Shown piece by piece: positions 14,072 through 21,875 of a stretch of DNA of 23,967 bases. The position numbers were made by a program, and so were the translations under genes. The notes below the pieces were generated by a model, which saw nothing but the letters and a program-made list of their open reading frames with translations, was not told the origin of the DNA and did not search any database. Source of the stretch: an uncultured Bacteroides sp. (GTDB taxonomy: Bacteria > Bacteroidota > Bacteroidia > Bacteroidales > Bacteroidaceae); assembly GCA_900766005.1 (NCBI GenBank), contig CAAFTU010000021.1, positions 1-23,967 of the forward strand, given 5' to 3'. Position 1 is the stretch's first letter. Every line of letters begins with the position of its first letter.

Positions 14072-15328
14072 TCAGTAAGCTACAATTTTGTCTGCATAGT
14101 CTTTCCAGCCGTTTGCTTTCCGGTAGGCTTTTACTGATGCGGCGGGCACATAAATAGCAGTGATGTCTTTGGGGAATCCGTACCACACCTTTTCGTATAC
14201 ATTTGGCGGAGTGGTGGCTTCTACTCTGACGTTCTTGATACCCGTGTGGTCGAACGCAGAGAAATGGATTTCATTGATTTGAGCCGGAAGGGTCAGCTGG
14301 GTTACTTTCTGGTTTCCGCTCAGCAACCCTTGTCCCAGGATGCGGATGCTTTGCGGAATTTCAAACCGGTTGAGTTGGGTGCAACCTTCCAGGCAACTGG
14401 CATCAATAGACGCATCAGCTTCTTCACGGATGGTGGTGCCATATGTCGTTACTTCTGACAACGCCGGACAGTGGTAAAATGCTCTGCTTTCCAATCGGGT
14501 CAGTCCGTTGGGTAGTTGGATATGGGTGAGTCCGCTTTCACGGAAGGCTTCCCTTCCGATGAAAGTCACGTTTTCAGGCACTTCAACCGATTTTAGTTTC
14601 CCGGTGCATAGAAAGGCCTGCGATTTGATTTCTTTTAATGTCTTCGGCAGGAGGATTTCCTCTAGTCCGGAAAGAGCAAATAGGCTGCTCGAGAGCGATG
14701 TCACCTGCGTCATGCTAAGGTCTACCTTTTTCAGTCTGTCGCAATAATAGAAGATGTCAGCTTCCAGCTTTTCCAGTGAAGAAGGGAATATGATTTCTTG
14801 TACGGAAGAACCGAAGAAGGCCATTTCACCGATTACTTTCAGTCCTTCATTCATTATCACCTTGTCAATTTGGCTGGCATAGAATTTCTCTTTGGGAATG
14901 ATCTCTACACTGCTGGGAAGAATGATTTCTTTGTATCCCTTCAGAATCTCTGTTAATACGCCTTTTTCCACACGGACAGGAGCAATGCGGATAAAGAAAT
15001 GCTGCTGTTTGCCGGCGATGGTGATGGTGATCTGCTGTTTTTCGGCAGGAGCTGCGGAGGAGAAACCGCTGATCTGATCAGGACGCACGGCGATAGCACG
15101 TTGTTGTTCGTCATCGTAATATCCTGTCACTTGCAGTCCGTTGAGGTCGATTGTTTCTCCCAATCCATAGACGGTCTTCGTGGGTTGTTGTGTGATGGTG
15201 AAATGTGTCAGTGATGCAGTTGTTGTTTCCTGTTGAGGCGGTGTGTTCATTTTGTTCTCGTCGTTGTCCTTGTGGCAGCTGGATAGGGAAAATAATAGAA
15301 TTCCCATGTATATATAAATTTTCTTCAT
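14072..15328 (-). CDS. BspA-like leucine-rich repeat lipoprotein with Ig-like domain
   Basis: A 418-residue surface or periplasmic lipoprotein. The lipobox is SLSSC (Cys18), followed by a short polar linker. Residues of about 40-112 form a bacterial Ig-like (Big_3 type) domain: TKTVYGLGETIDLNGLQVTG, a recurrent pattern in that family. From about 120 to 385 there are BspA/TpLRR-type leucine-rich repeats with the pattern I..S...I....F....L..V, for example SSVEIIPKEKFYASQIDKV and PNGLTRLESRAFYHCPAL. The C-terminus (IYVPAASVKAYRKANGWKDY) is the usual ending of Bacteroides BspA-like proteins. Such proteins are associated with adhesion to host or partner molecules; the role here is unproven. No exact TAnnTTTG box was found upstream. 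Confidence 0.88.
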   Translation of the reverse strand: MKKIYIYMGILLFSLSSCHKDNDENKMNTPPQQETTTASLTHFTITQQPTKTVYGLGETIDLNGLQVTGYYDDEQQRAIAVRPDQISGFSSAAPAEKQQITITIAGKQQHFFIRIAPVRVEKGVLTEILKGYKEIILPSSVEIIPKEKFYASQIDKVIMNEGLKVIGEMAFFGSSVQEIIFPSSLEKLEADIFYYCDRLKKVDLSMTQVTSLSSSLFALSGLEEILLPKTLKEIKSQAFLCTGKLKSVEVPENVTFIGREAFRESGLTHIQLPNGLTRLESRAFYHCPALSEVTTYGTTIREEADASIDASCLEGCTQLNRFEIPQSIRILGQGLLSGNQKVTQLTLPAQINEIHFSAFDHTGIKNVRVEATTPPNVYEKVWYGFPKDITAIYVPAASVKAYRKANGWKDYADKIVAY

Positions 15329-15486
15329 AAATGGTGGCTTGTTTTTTAATAATTGAATGTGTTATAATATATAAACACTTTTGTTGCTTTGAATGTTGCT
15401 TAGATTGGAGTTAAATAAGATTAATTCGTAGTTTGTTGAGGTATTTCCTTCATATTCCATTGTCTGTTTATCCGTTTTAGCGGTAA
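15329..15486. other. Intergenic, 5' region of the BspA-like gene
   Basis: AT-rich and without a recognisable gene. It would hold the promoter of the minus-strand BspA-like gene, but no clear consensus box is present. Confidence 0.5.
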
Positions 15487-15574
15487 ATCACCTGGGTGGT
15501 TCATGTGAACCACCCAGGTGGGCCACTTAAACCACCCGGGTGGTTTATCTGAATCACGCCGATGAATCATTTAA
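15487..15574. repeat. Four tandem 22-bp repeats with palindromic cores
   Basis: Units start at 15487, 15509, 15531 and 15553. The first three carry a core like CACC(T/C)(G/A)GGTGG followed by an eight-base tail ending in TGA or TAA; the fourth is degenerate. The arrangement creates a 15-bp perfect inverted repeat with a two-base centre at 15489-15520 and a 20-bp perfect palindrome at 15528-15547. The period is 22 bp, about two helical turns and not a multiple of three. There are no spacers, so this is not a CRISPR array. It could be a multi-site protein-binding element or a cruciform-forming repeat. Confidence 0.85.
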
Positions 15575-15784
15575 AAACGTCTGCTATGAGATAGCGAGAA
15601 CGGAACTTTCTTTCTTTGAAATGTATGCTGTTTCAAACTGGTTGTGTTAGGGTTGTGATGGGAGAGAAGTGGATCATAAATATTGAATTTGGGAACTTTA
15701 AAAGAATGCTTGCCAATCGGGAAGATCTGCTGACCCCCTTTTTGCCATGGTTTAAACTGCCGCCAAGACAAGGAGTAAAGATAT
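15575..15784. other. Intergenic region downstream of tRNA-Phe
   Basis: Holds copy B of the 39-bp repeat. No coding sequence is supported; the short minus-strand open frames here overlap the tRNA terminator and show no homology that I recognise. Confidence 0.5.
15698..15736 (+). repeat. 39-bp dispersed repeat, copy B
   Basis: Same-orientation match to 51-89 (35 of 39 identical; differences at positions 10, 20, 27 and 31 of the unit). It lies about 90 bp downstream of tRNA-Phe. Confidence 0.6.
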
Positions 15785-15818
15785 AAAAAAAAAGAGAGCT
15801 ACTGATTTGTAACTCTCT
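15785..15818 (-). terminator. Terminator of tRNA-Phe
   Basis: On the minus strand AGAGAGTTAC pairs with GTAGCTCTCT (one G-U pair) around a six-base loop, then a run of T begins, 10 bases after the tRNA 3' end. Confidence 0.9.
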
Positions 15819-15828
15819 GATTTTCCAG

Positions 15829-15901
15829 TGGTGCCACCAGGAATCGAACCGGGGACACAAGGATTTTCAGTCCTTTGCTCTACCAACTGAGCTATGGCAC
15901 C
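15829..15901 (-). tRNA. tRNA-Phe (GAA anticodon)
   Basis: The minus strand folds as a cloverleaf of 73 nt. The 7-bp acceptor stem is GGTGCCA/TGGCACC, the D arm is AGCTCAGTTGGTAGAGC, and the anticodon arm AGGACTGAAAATCCT carries a CTGAAAA loop with GAA. The T loop is TTCGATT, and the discriminator base is A. One C-T mismatch sits in the middle of the T stem. The 3' CCA is not encoded (the next bases read CTG) and must be added after transcription. It has its own promoter and terminator. Confidence 0.96.
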
Positions 15902-15926
15902 AACATTGTTTTCTCGTTTGCGGTTG

Positions 15927-15957
15927 CAAAGGTAGTGATTATTTTTAAACTACCAAA
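15927..15957 (-). promoter_or_regulatory. Promoter of tRNA-Phe
   Basis: On the minus strand: TTTG (15954-15957), a 19-bp spacer, and TACCTTTG (15927-15934). This is a complete Bacteroides consensus promoter, 26 bases before the mature tRNA 5' end. Confidence 0.88.
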
Positions 15958-15965
15958 TTTTTTCC

Positions 15966-16011
15966 AAATAAAAAGCACTGATAAAAACTTAATAAGTTTG
16001 TTATCAGTGCT
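15966..16011 (-). terminator. Terminator of the lpxK-pnp-thiL operon
   Basis: The 11-bp outer stem AGCACTGATAA/TTATCAGTGCT continues into an inner AAACTT/AAGTTT stem and is followed by TTTTATTT on the minus strand. It lies 29 bases after the thiL stop codon. Confidence 0.9.
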
Positions 16012-16040
16012 ATAAATTGATTATAAAAAATGGAGAATCG

Positions 16041-17075
16041 TTATTTGTTTTCTTTTAAAGGATTCCATCCCTGTGCTTTCAATTCAAATTCTTGTCCGTC
16101 ACGGGTAATTAAGACACAGCCTAGTTCAGGCTTGGTAATATGTCCGATGAGTCGAACCCCTTCCATTTGAGAAATCTTTTCATGGTCGGCAATGGATACG
16201 GTAAATAGCAATTCATAATCTTCTCCACCGTTCATTGCGCACGTTGTCAGGTTCATGTTGAACTCCTCTGCCATTACGGCTGTTTGATAATCAATAGGTA
16301 TATGTTCTTCATATACTCGGCAGCCAGTGTAGCTTTGTTTGCAGATGTGCATCAGTTCGGAAGAAAGTCCGTCTGAAATGTCCATCATGGATGTGGGTAC
16401 AATGTGGGCGGCAGCCAGTTTCTCGATGATGTCTTTCCGGGCTTCCGGTTTGAGCTGGCGTTCCAGCAGATATTCCTTGCCGGCAAAATCGGGCTGGATG
16501 TCTTTTTCTCCTTTAAGCACCGTTTTTTCCCGTTCCAACAATTGTAATCCCATATAAGCAGCACCTAAATCACCGGTGACACAAATCAGGTCGGTTTCTT
16601 TGGCGCCATGGCGATAAACCACTTTGTCCTTATCGGCATCTCCGATGCAGGTAATGCTGATGGTAAGTCCTGTGAGTGATGAAGTGGTGTCACCTCCCAC
16701 GATATCCACATTGTATTGCTGGCAGGCTAAGCGGATGCCGGCATACAGTTCTTCCATATCTTCTACGCTGAAGCGTTTGGATAGTCCCAGCGAAACAGTG
16801 ATTTGTCTGGGAGTTCCGTTCATGGCGCAGATATCCGAAAAATTGACTATGGCTGATTTGTATCCCAGGTGTTTCAGCGGTACGTAGGTCAAGTCGAAAT
16901 GTACGCCCTCCATCAGCAAATCTGTAGTGACGAGTATCTGCTTTTCAGACGGGTAGGAGAGTACGGCTGCATCGTCACCTACGCCATAGCGGCTGGATTC
17001 GTTCTTTAATTCGATTCCCTCAGTGAGGCGGTCGATAAGACCAAACTCACCGAGAGTAGCTATTTCTGTTCTCAT
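16041..17075 (-). CDS. thiL: Thiamine-monophosphate kinase ThiL
   Basis: Phosphorylates thiamine monophosphate to thiamine diphosphate with ATP, the last step of cofactor synthesis. The 344-residue protein shows the ThiL/PurM-family motifs in order: YGVGDDAAVL (30-39), VTTDLLMEGVHF (49-60), IVGGDTTSS, CVTGDLGAAYMGL, MMDISDGLSSEL and MNGGEDYELLFT. The acidic residues in these motifs bind magnesium and substrates in the family. Length is slightly above E. coli ThiL. The gene starts 16 bp after the purine nucleoside phosphorylase gene and is last in the operon, followed by a strong terminator. Confidence 0.95.
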   Translation of the reverse strand: MRTEIATLGEFGLIDRLTEGIELKNESSRYGVGDDAAVLSYPSEKQILVTTDLLMEGVHFDLTYVPLKHLGYKSAIVNFSDICAMNGTPRQITVSLGLSKRFSVEDMEELYAGIRLACQQYNVDIVGGDTTSSLTGLTISITCIGDADKDKVVYRHGAKETDLICVTGDLGAAYMGLQLLEREKTVLKGEKDIQPDFAGKEYLLERQLKPEARKDIIEKLAAAHIVPTSMMDISDGLSSELMHICKQSYTGCRVYEEHIPIDYQTAVMAEEFNMNLTTCAMNGGEDYELLFTVSIADHEKISQMEGVRLIGHITKPELGCVLITRDGQEFELKAQGWNPLKENK

Positions 17076-17091
17076 AAACGATTTTTAATGA

Positions 17092-17901
17092 TTAGGCACG
17101 GTTGATAAGTTCACGCATGATAGTAGTCATTTTAGGCTGGGCAGCATCTGCGGCCTTTTGCACTTCTTCATGTGTCACTTCTACAATTTTTCCTTCTACA
17201 CCCAAGTCGGTGATGACTGAAATTCCAAATACTTTGATACCACAGTGGTTGGCAACGATCACTTCGGGAACTGTAGACATGCCGACTGCATCAGCACCCA
17301 GAATGTGGAACAGCTTATATTCGGCCGGTGTTTCAAAGGTAGGTCCTTGTGTGCCGATGTAGACACCATGTTGTACCTTGATTCCTTTTTCAGCTGCAAT
17401 TTCGTCTGCTTTGCGGATGAGTTCTTTGCTGTAGGCTTCACTCATATCCGGGAAACGCGGACCGTAGGGGATGTTCTTTCCACGAAGCGGATGTTCGGGG
17501 AAATAGTTGATGTGGTCGGTGATGATCATCAGGTCACCGATTTCGAAGTCGGCATTCGTGCCGCCGCTGGCATTGGATACGAACAGGGTCTTGATGCCCA
17601 ATTCACGCATCACTCGTACGGGGAATGTTACTTCTTTCATGGAGTAGCCCTCGTAGTAATGGAAGCGGCCTTGCATGGCCATGATATCTTTATTGCCTAA
17701 TTTTCCGAAAATCAGCTTTCCGCTGTGGCCTTCTACAGTGGATACCGGAAAGTTAGGAATATCCGAATAGTTTATTTCATACTTTTCGGTAATTTCGTTT
17801 GCTAAACTTCCAAGTCCGGTGCCAAGGATAATGGCTGTTTCGGGACTTGTATGCATCCTTTCTCTAAGATAAGCTGCTGTTTCTTGTATTTTCTCTAACA
17901 T
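17092..17901 (-). CDS. Purine nucleoside phosphorylase (inosine/guanosine type)
   Basis: Phosphorolysis of purine nucleosides in salvage. It shows the trimeric PNP family motifs: ILGTGLGSLANE (phosphate loop), EGHSGKLIFGKLG, MQGRFHYYEGYSM, FVSNASGGTN, GVYIGTQGPTFETPAEY, GADAVGMSTVPEVI and SVITDLGVEG. The late asparagine of animal PNPs that favours 6-oxopurines is replaced here by Asp in SVITDLG, so base preference should be tested. I start at the ATG at 17901 (269 residues); a TTG two codons upstream (17907) is also in frame. The start lies within the last codons of lpxK, a 38-base overlap that suggests translational coupling. Confidence 0.93.
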   Translation of the reverse strand: MLEKIQETAAYLRERMHTSPETAIILGTGLGSLANEITEKYEINYSDIPNFPVSTVEGHSGKLIFGKLGNKDIMAMQGRFHYYEGYSMKEVTFPVRVMRELGIKTLFVSNASGGTNADFEIGDLMIITDHINYFPEHPLRGKNIPYGPRFPDMSEAYSKELIRKADEIAAEKGIKVQHGVYIGTQGPTFETPAEYKLFHILGADAVGMSTVPEVIVANHCGIKVFGISVITDLGVEGKIVEVTHEEVQKAADAAQPKMTTIMRELINRA

Positions 17902-18979
17902 AGTCAATAATCTGTTGGTTAAATTTATCTTGTTGATTCTGTAATATTTCTATCTCAATGGGCAATACATATATGTATGGCTTCAGTTGCTCGTCCACAT
18001 GGGGGTGACTGATGAGGCGCGTGGCATCTTTTTCTGTTGTAACCAGCAGCCGTCTTTTTCCAGACAACCGGTGAAAATGTTCGCTCACCTGCTGCATGTC
18101 TTTGGCCGAGAAATCATGATGATCTCCAAACGGAATGGTTTCTACCCGTCTGCTGTATTCTTTCAGCTTGCTTGCGATTGAGCGGGGAGAGGCAATGCCG
18201 GTCACTAACAGGATGGAGGTCTCTGTCAGGGCACTGAGTGCTATTTCTCCACCGATGCTGTTTGGTGTGGCAGCAGTCTGAAAGAGTGGGCGCAGCTTTC
18301 CGTAGCGGAAAGACGAAAAATAGAGTTGCTGATAGGGAAAAAGGTTCATGCGCTTGGCTATGATGTTATAGTCAATGGGCTTGATGTCCTGCGGACATTT
18401 CGTTACGATGACTATCTGTGCCCGGTTTTTCCCGCTGACAGGTTCGCGTAAGCGTCCGGCCGGAAGCAATGCATCATCACAGAACAGGCGGTGATAGTCG
18501 GTCAGCAGGATGCTGAGTCCGGGTTTTACATAGCGATGTTGAAAGGCATCGTCTAATAAAATCAGTTCAGGGGCTGCTGCTTCCAGGGAAAGCAACTGCT
18601 CAATTCCATGACAGCGGCTTTCGTCAACGGCTACCGTTACCGACGGAAACTTTGAATGCATCTGATAAGGCTCATCTCCGATTGTCTTGGCTGTACTTTC
18701 TGGGGTAGCTAAAACAAACCCTCGGGTGCTTCGCTTGTATCCACGGCTTAGTACGGCTATTCGATAGTGATCCTTCAACAGTCGTATCAAGTATTCAGTA
18801 TGAGGCGTTTTCCCAGTTCCGCCGACAGCTAAATTTCCAATGCTGATGACGGGTATAGTGTAACTTCTTGACGGAAGTAACCGCCAATCAAAAAAATTGT
18901 TTCTCAGAAAGATGGCCGTTCCATATAACCATGAAACAGGATATAGCCATTTATGTATTTTGAAAAAGTGGTCGTTCAT
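17864..18979 (-). CDS. lpxK: Tetraacyldisaccharide 4'-kinase LpxK
   Basis: Adds the 4'-phosphate to the lipid A disaccharide precursor at the inner membrane. The 371-residue protein has an N-terminal hydrophobic/amphipathic stretch (WLYPVSWLYGTAIFLRN) used for membrane association, then the Walker A loop GNLAVGGTGKTP (49-59). These are followed by the LSRGYKRST segment, DDAFQHRY in the catalytic region, and GRLREP, all signatures of LpxK. First gene of the operon with pnp and thiL. The link between lipid A synthesis and the other two pathways is probably only chromosomal. ATG start with a short 5' leader of about 35 bases. Confidence 0.95.
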   Translation of the reverse strand: MNDHFFKIHKWLYPVSWLYGTAIFLRNNFFDWRLLPSRSYTIPVISIGNLAVGGTGKTPHTEYLIRLLKDHYRIAVLSRGYKRSTRGFVLATPESTAKTIGDEPYQMHSKFPSVTVAVDESRCHGIEQLLSLEAAAPELILLDDAFQHRYVKPGLSILLTDYHRLFCDDALLPAGRLREPVSGKNRAQIVIVTKCPQDIKPIDYNIIAKRMNLFPYQQLYFSSFRYGKLRPLFQTAATPNSIGGEIALSALTETSILLVTGIASPRSIASKLKEYSRRVETIPFGDHHDFSAKDMQQVSEHFHRLSGKRRLLVTTEKDATRLISHPHVDEQLKPYIYVLPIEIEILQNQQDKFNQQIIDYVRENTRNSSLS

Positions 18980-19018
18980 GGTGTAATTGTTTTAGGAACT
19001 TATTTGTAATTAAGATAA

Positions 19019-19026
19019 CAAAGATA
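19019..19026 (-). promoter_or_regulatory. Candidate -7 box of the lpxK operon
   Basis: The minus strand reads TATCTTTG, an exact TAnnTTTG match 39 bases before the lpxK start. No TTTG lies at the -33 distance. Confidence 0.5.
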
Positions 19027-19222
19027 AATAATAGAGTTGATATTTCTCTAATCTATCGTCTGATTTTTTGTGTTTGTATGTCGTTTCTGCGGGTTCTGTT
19101 TTTTTCAATGTTGAAATTTAGAATTATTTTCGGTTTATATACGAGTGGGATTGGAAAGAATATTTTAATTTTGTGGCACTCTTTTTTCTATTTGTAACAA
19201 AACTTAATACTATAAATCGTAC

Positions 19223-21418
19223 ATGAAAATGAAAGTCTTTTCGTTGGTTGCCTTTGTGGCAAGTTGGTTCGTGTATTCATCTTGTAGTCAGAAGGAATTT
19301 TCAGACACTCAAGATTACACAAAGTATGTAAACACGTTTATCGGGGCAGCAGATAACGGACACACGTTTCCGGGGGCTTGTTTCCCTTTCGGTATGGTGC
19401 AAACGAGTCCGGTAACAGGGGCTGTGGGATGGAGATATTGCTCTGAATATGTCTATCAGGATACGTTGATTTGGGGATTCACGCAAACACACCTGAATGG
19501 AACAGGATGTATGGATCTGGGTGATATCTTGGTGATGCCGTTGTCGGGCAACCGTACCCGTGCATGGAATGGCTATCGCAGCCGGTTCTCTAAAGATAAG
19601 GAAACTGCTACTCCTGGATATTATTCCGTTGAACTGGAAGATGCTAAGGTGAAGGCTGAACTGACAGCTTCTATTCATGCTGCTTTGCATCGGTATACGT
19701 ATCTTTCTGCCGATACGGCTTCTCTTTTAATCGACCTGCAGCACGGACCGGCATGGAACGAAAAGCAATATCATTCACAGGTGAATAGTTGTGAGGTGGC
19801 ATGGGAGGATGCTCAGACGTTGACCGGTCATGTAAACAATAAGGTTTGGGTGAATCAGGATTATTATTTTGTGATGAAGTTTAATCGTCCGGTAGTCGAT
19901 TCGCTGCTTTTGCCTATGGGTGAAACTGAAAAGGGTAAACGTATTGTTGCTACGTTCGACTTGAAGAAAGGGGATGAACTGATGATGAAGGTGGCTCTTT
20001 CTACTACTGGCGTGGAGGGTGCTAAGAAGAATTTGGAGGCTGAAATTCCTGCATGGGACTTCGACGGCGTGAAGCTGGCTGCTCACCAATGCTGGAATGA
20101 TTATCTAAGCCGTATTGAAATTGATGGTACGGATGATGAAAAGACGAGTTTCTATACAAGCTTCTATCATGCGTTGATTCAGCCCAATCAGATTTCAGAC
20201 GTGGATGGCAAATACAGGAATGCTGCCGATTCTGTGGTGACAGCTGGCAATGGGGTGTTCTATTCCACTTTCTCACTTTGGGATACGTATCGTGCCGCTC
20301 ATCCGTTCTATACTTTGATGGTGCCTGAACGTGTGGATGGCTTTGTGAATTCTTTGGTTGAGCAGGGTGAAGTGCAGGGATTCTTGCCTATCTGGGCTTT
20401 ATGGGGCAAGGAAAACTTCTGTATGATCGGTAATCATGGAGTTTCTGTTATTGCTGAGGCTTATCGCAAAGGGTTCCGCGGTTTTGATGCCGAACGTGCA
20501 TTTAATATGATTAAGAAGACGCAGACGGTCTCTCATCCGTTGAAGTCGAATTGGGAGGTTTATACGAAGTATGGTTATTTCCCAACTGACCTGACTGAGG
20601 CCGAGTCGGTTTCTTCTACTCTGGAATCGGTTTATGATGATTATGCTGCTGCTGATATGGCTCGTCGTATGGGTAAAGAGGAAGAGGCAGCCTATTTTGC
20701 TAAGCGGGCGGATTATTACAAGAATTTATTTGATTCGCAAACGCAGTTTATGCGTCCGCGTAAAGCTGACGGTAGCTGGAAATCTCCGTTCAACCCCAGT
20801 GCGTTGGCTCACTCTGAAAGTATCGGAGGAGATTATACGGAAGGTAATGCTTGGCAGTATACTTGGCATGTGCAGCATGATGTACCGGGCCTGATTGCTT
20901 TGTTTGGTGGTGAAAAACCGTTCTTGAATAAATTGGACTCTCTATTTACGGTTAAGCTGGAAGGCGAGAGTCTGAATGATGTGACTGGATTGATCGGACA
21001 GTATGCTCATGGCAATGAGCCGAGTCATCATGTTACTTATTTGTATGCTTTGGCGGGTCGTCCCGAACGTACGCAGGAGTTGGTGCGTGAGATATTTGAT
21101 ACGCAGTATAAAAATAAGCCTGACGGACTTTGCGGTAATGATGACTGCGGTCAGATGTCTGCCTGGTATATGCTGAGTGCTATGGGCTTTTATCCGGTAG
21201 ACCCTGTCAGTGGTGAGTATGTATTCGGTGCACCTCAGTTGCCTAAGTTAGTGTTGCACTTGGCCGAAGGTAAAACTTTTACAATTGTAGCTGAAGGCTT
21301 GTCTAAAGAGCATAAGTATGTTGATAGCATTACATTAAACGGTCAGCCTTATTCAAAGAAATCAATTTCACACGAAGATATTGTAAAGGGGGGAACCTTG
21401 GTATTTAAGATGAAATGA
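19223..21418 (+). CDS. GH92 family alpha-mannosidase lipoprotein
   Basis: Calcium-dependent exo-acting alpha-mannosidase of glycoside hydrolase family 92, which trims mannose from host or yeast glycans. The 731-residue protein has a lipobox VYSSC (Cys21), so it is lipid-anchored. The N-terminal beta-sandwich starts with YVNTFIGAADNGHTFPGA and PFGMVQTSP. The (alpha/alpha)6 domain carries SLWDTYRAAHPFYTL, QGFLPIW, the acidic GNEPSHH motif (Glu599) and GLCGNDDCGQMSAWY (Asp640/641), all family signatures. Length is typical. It stands alone, with terminator downstream and no SusCD pair of its own, so it is not in an obvious polysaccharide utilisation locus. Linkage specificity (1,2, 1,3 or 1,4) cannot be read from sequence. 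Confidence 0.95.
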   Translation: MKMKVFSLVAFVASWFVYSSCSQKEFSDTQDYTKYVNTFIGAADNGHTFPGACFPFGMVQTSPVTGAVGWRYCSEYVYQDTLIWGFTQTHLNGTGCMDLGDILVMPLSGNRTRAWNGYRSRFSKDKETATPGYYSVELEDAKVKAELTASIHAALHRYTYLSADTASLLIDLQHGPAWNEKQYHSQVNSCEVAWEDAQTLTGHVNNKVWVNQDYYFVMKFNRPVVDSLLLPMGETEKGKRIVATFDLKKGDELMMKVALSTTGVEGAKKNLEAEIPAWDFDGVKLAAHQCWNDYLSRIEIDGTDDEKTSFYTSFYHALIQPNQISDVDGKYRNAADSVVTAGNGVFYSTFSLWDTYRAAHPFYTLMVPERVDGFVNSLVEQGEVQGFLPIWALWGKENFCMIGNHGVSVIAEAYRKGFRGFDAERAFNMIKKTQTVSHPLKSNWEVYTKYGYFPTDLTEAESVSSTLESVYDDYAAADMARRMGKEEEAAYFAKRADYYKNLFDSQTQFMRPRKADGSWKSPFNPSALAHSESIGGDYTEGNAWQYTWHVQHDVPGLIALFGGEKPFLNKLDSLFTVKLEGESLNDVTGLIGQYAHGNEPSHHVTYLYALAGRPERTQELVREIFDTQYKNKPDGLCGNDDCGQMSAWYMLSAMGFYPVDPVSGEYVFGAPQLPKLVLHLAEGKTFTIVAEGLSKEHKYVDSITLNGQPYSKKSISHEDIVKGGTLVFKMK

Positions 21419-21439
21419 TTTAAAGATTCATAATAGAAG

Positions 21440-21484
21440 AAGGGGCGTGTCATTCTCATGATGGAGTTTGATTCGCCCCTTTTT
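21440..21484 (+). terminator. Terminator of the GH92 gene
   Basis: An 8-bp stem AAGGGGCG/CGCCCCTT encloses a 26-base loop and is followed by a run of T. It lies 22 bases after the stop codon. Confidence 0.85.
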
Positions 21485-21801
21485 GTATGATGCTGTTGTC
21501 CGTAATTCTTTGAACCCCGTGTTTGTCTTTGTTTGTCTTAGATATTTTTGTTCGTTTTTGATGTTTTTGCTCGTTTTCTTTTCAAATGTTTGTGGCTGTA
21601 TGAATTGCTGTATATGCTGATGTTGTGGTTTATCACTATCTGGAGGATGTTTAAGGTAGAGTATTGTTGTTGGGATTATGTGTTCAGTGCTATCCTGTTG
21701 TTTTGAACGACAACTGTCTGTTGATGCTAGGGAGTAAATGAGGAAATGCACAAAGGAATGGTACGGTTGATCCATCATTTTGTCGGGTTACCAATGGATA
21801 T
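21485..21801. other. Intergenic, T/G-rich on the + strand
   Basis: About 317 bases between two convergent units with no supported gene. It contains imperfect direct repeats around 21546-21580 (TTTTTGTTCGTTTTT and TTTTTGCTCGTTTTC, 19 bp apart). A minus-strand open frame crosses it but is Lys/Thr/Gln-rich, overlaps the terminator and looks accidental. Confidence 0.5.
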
Positions 21802-21851
21802 AAAAAGACAACGGGTGTGCCGTTTTTCCACGATACACCCGTTGACTTTTT
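21802..21851 (-). terminator. Terminator of the DASS transporter gene (bidirectional)
   Basis: A 17-bp stem with one mismatch (AAAAAG.CAACGGGTGT with ACACCCGTTG.CTTTTT) encloses a 16-base loop. The flanking A and T runs let it work in both directions. Confidence 0.9.
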
Positions 21852-21875
21852 ATGTTGTATGACTTTGTAGCACTA

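Noticed and set aside
15487..15574. 22-bp repeat array as a CRISPR
   Set aside because: Units are directly adjacent with no spacers, units are only 22 bp and diverge, and no cas gene is in the window.
21428..21778. Minus-strand open frame of 116 codons after the GH92 gene
   Set aside because: It runs through the GH92 terminator hairpin and a T/G-rich low-complexity stretch, and its composition is not protein-like.
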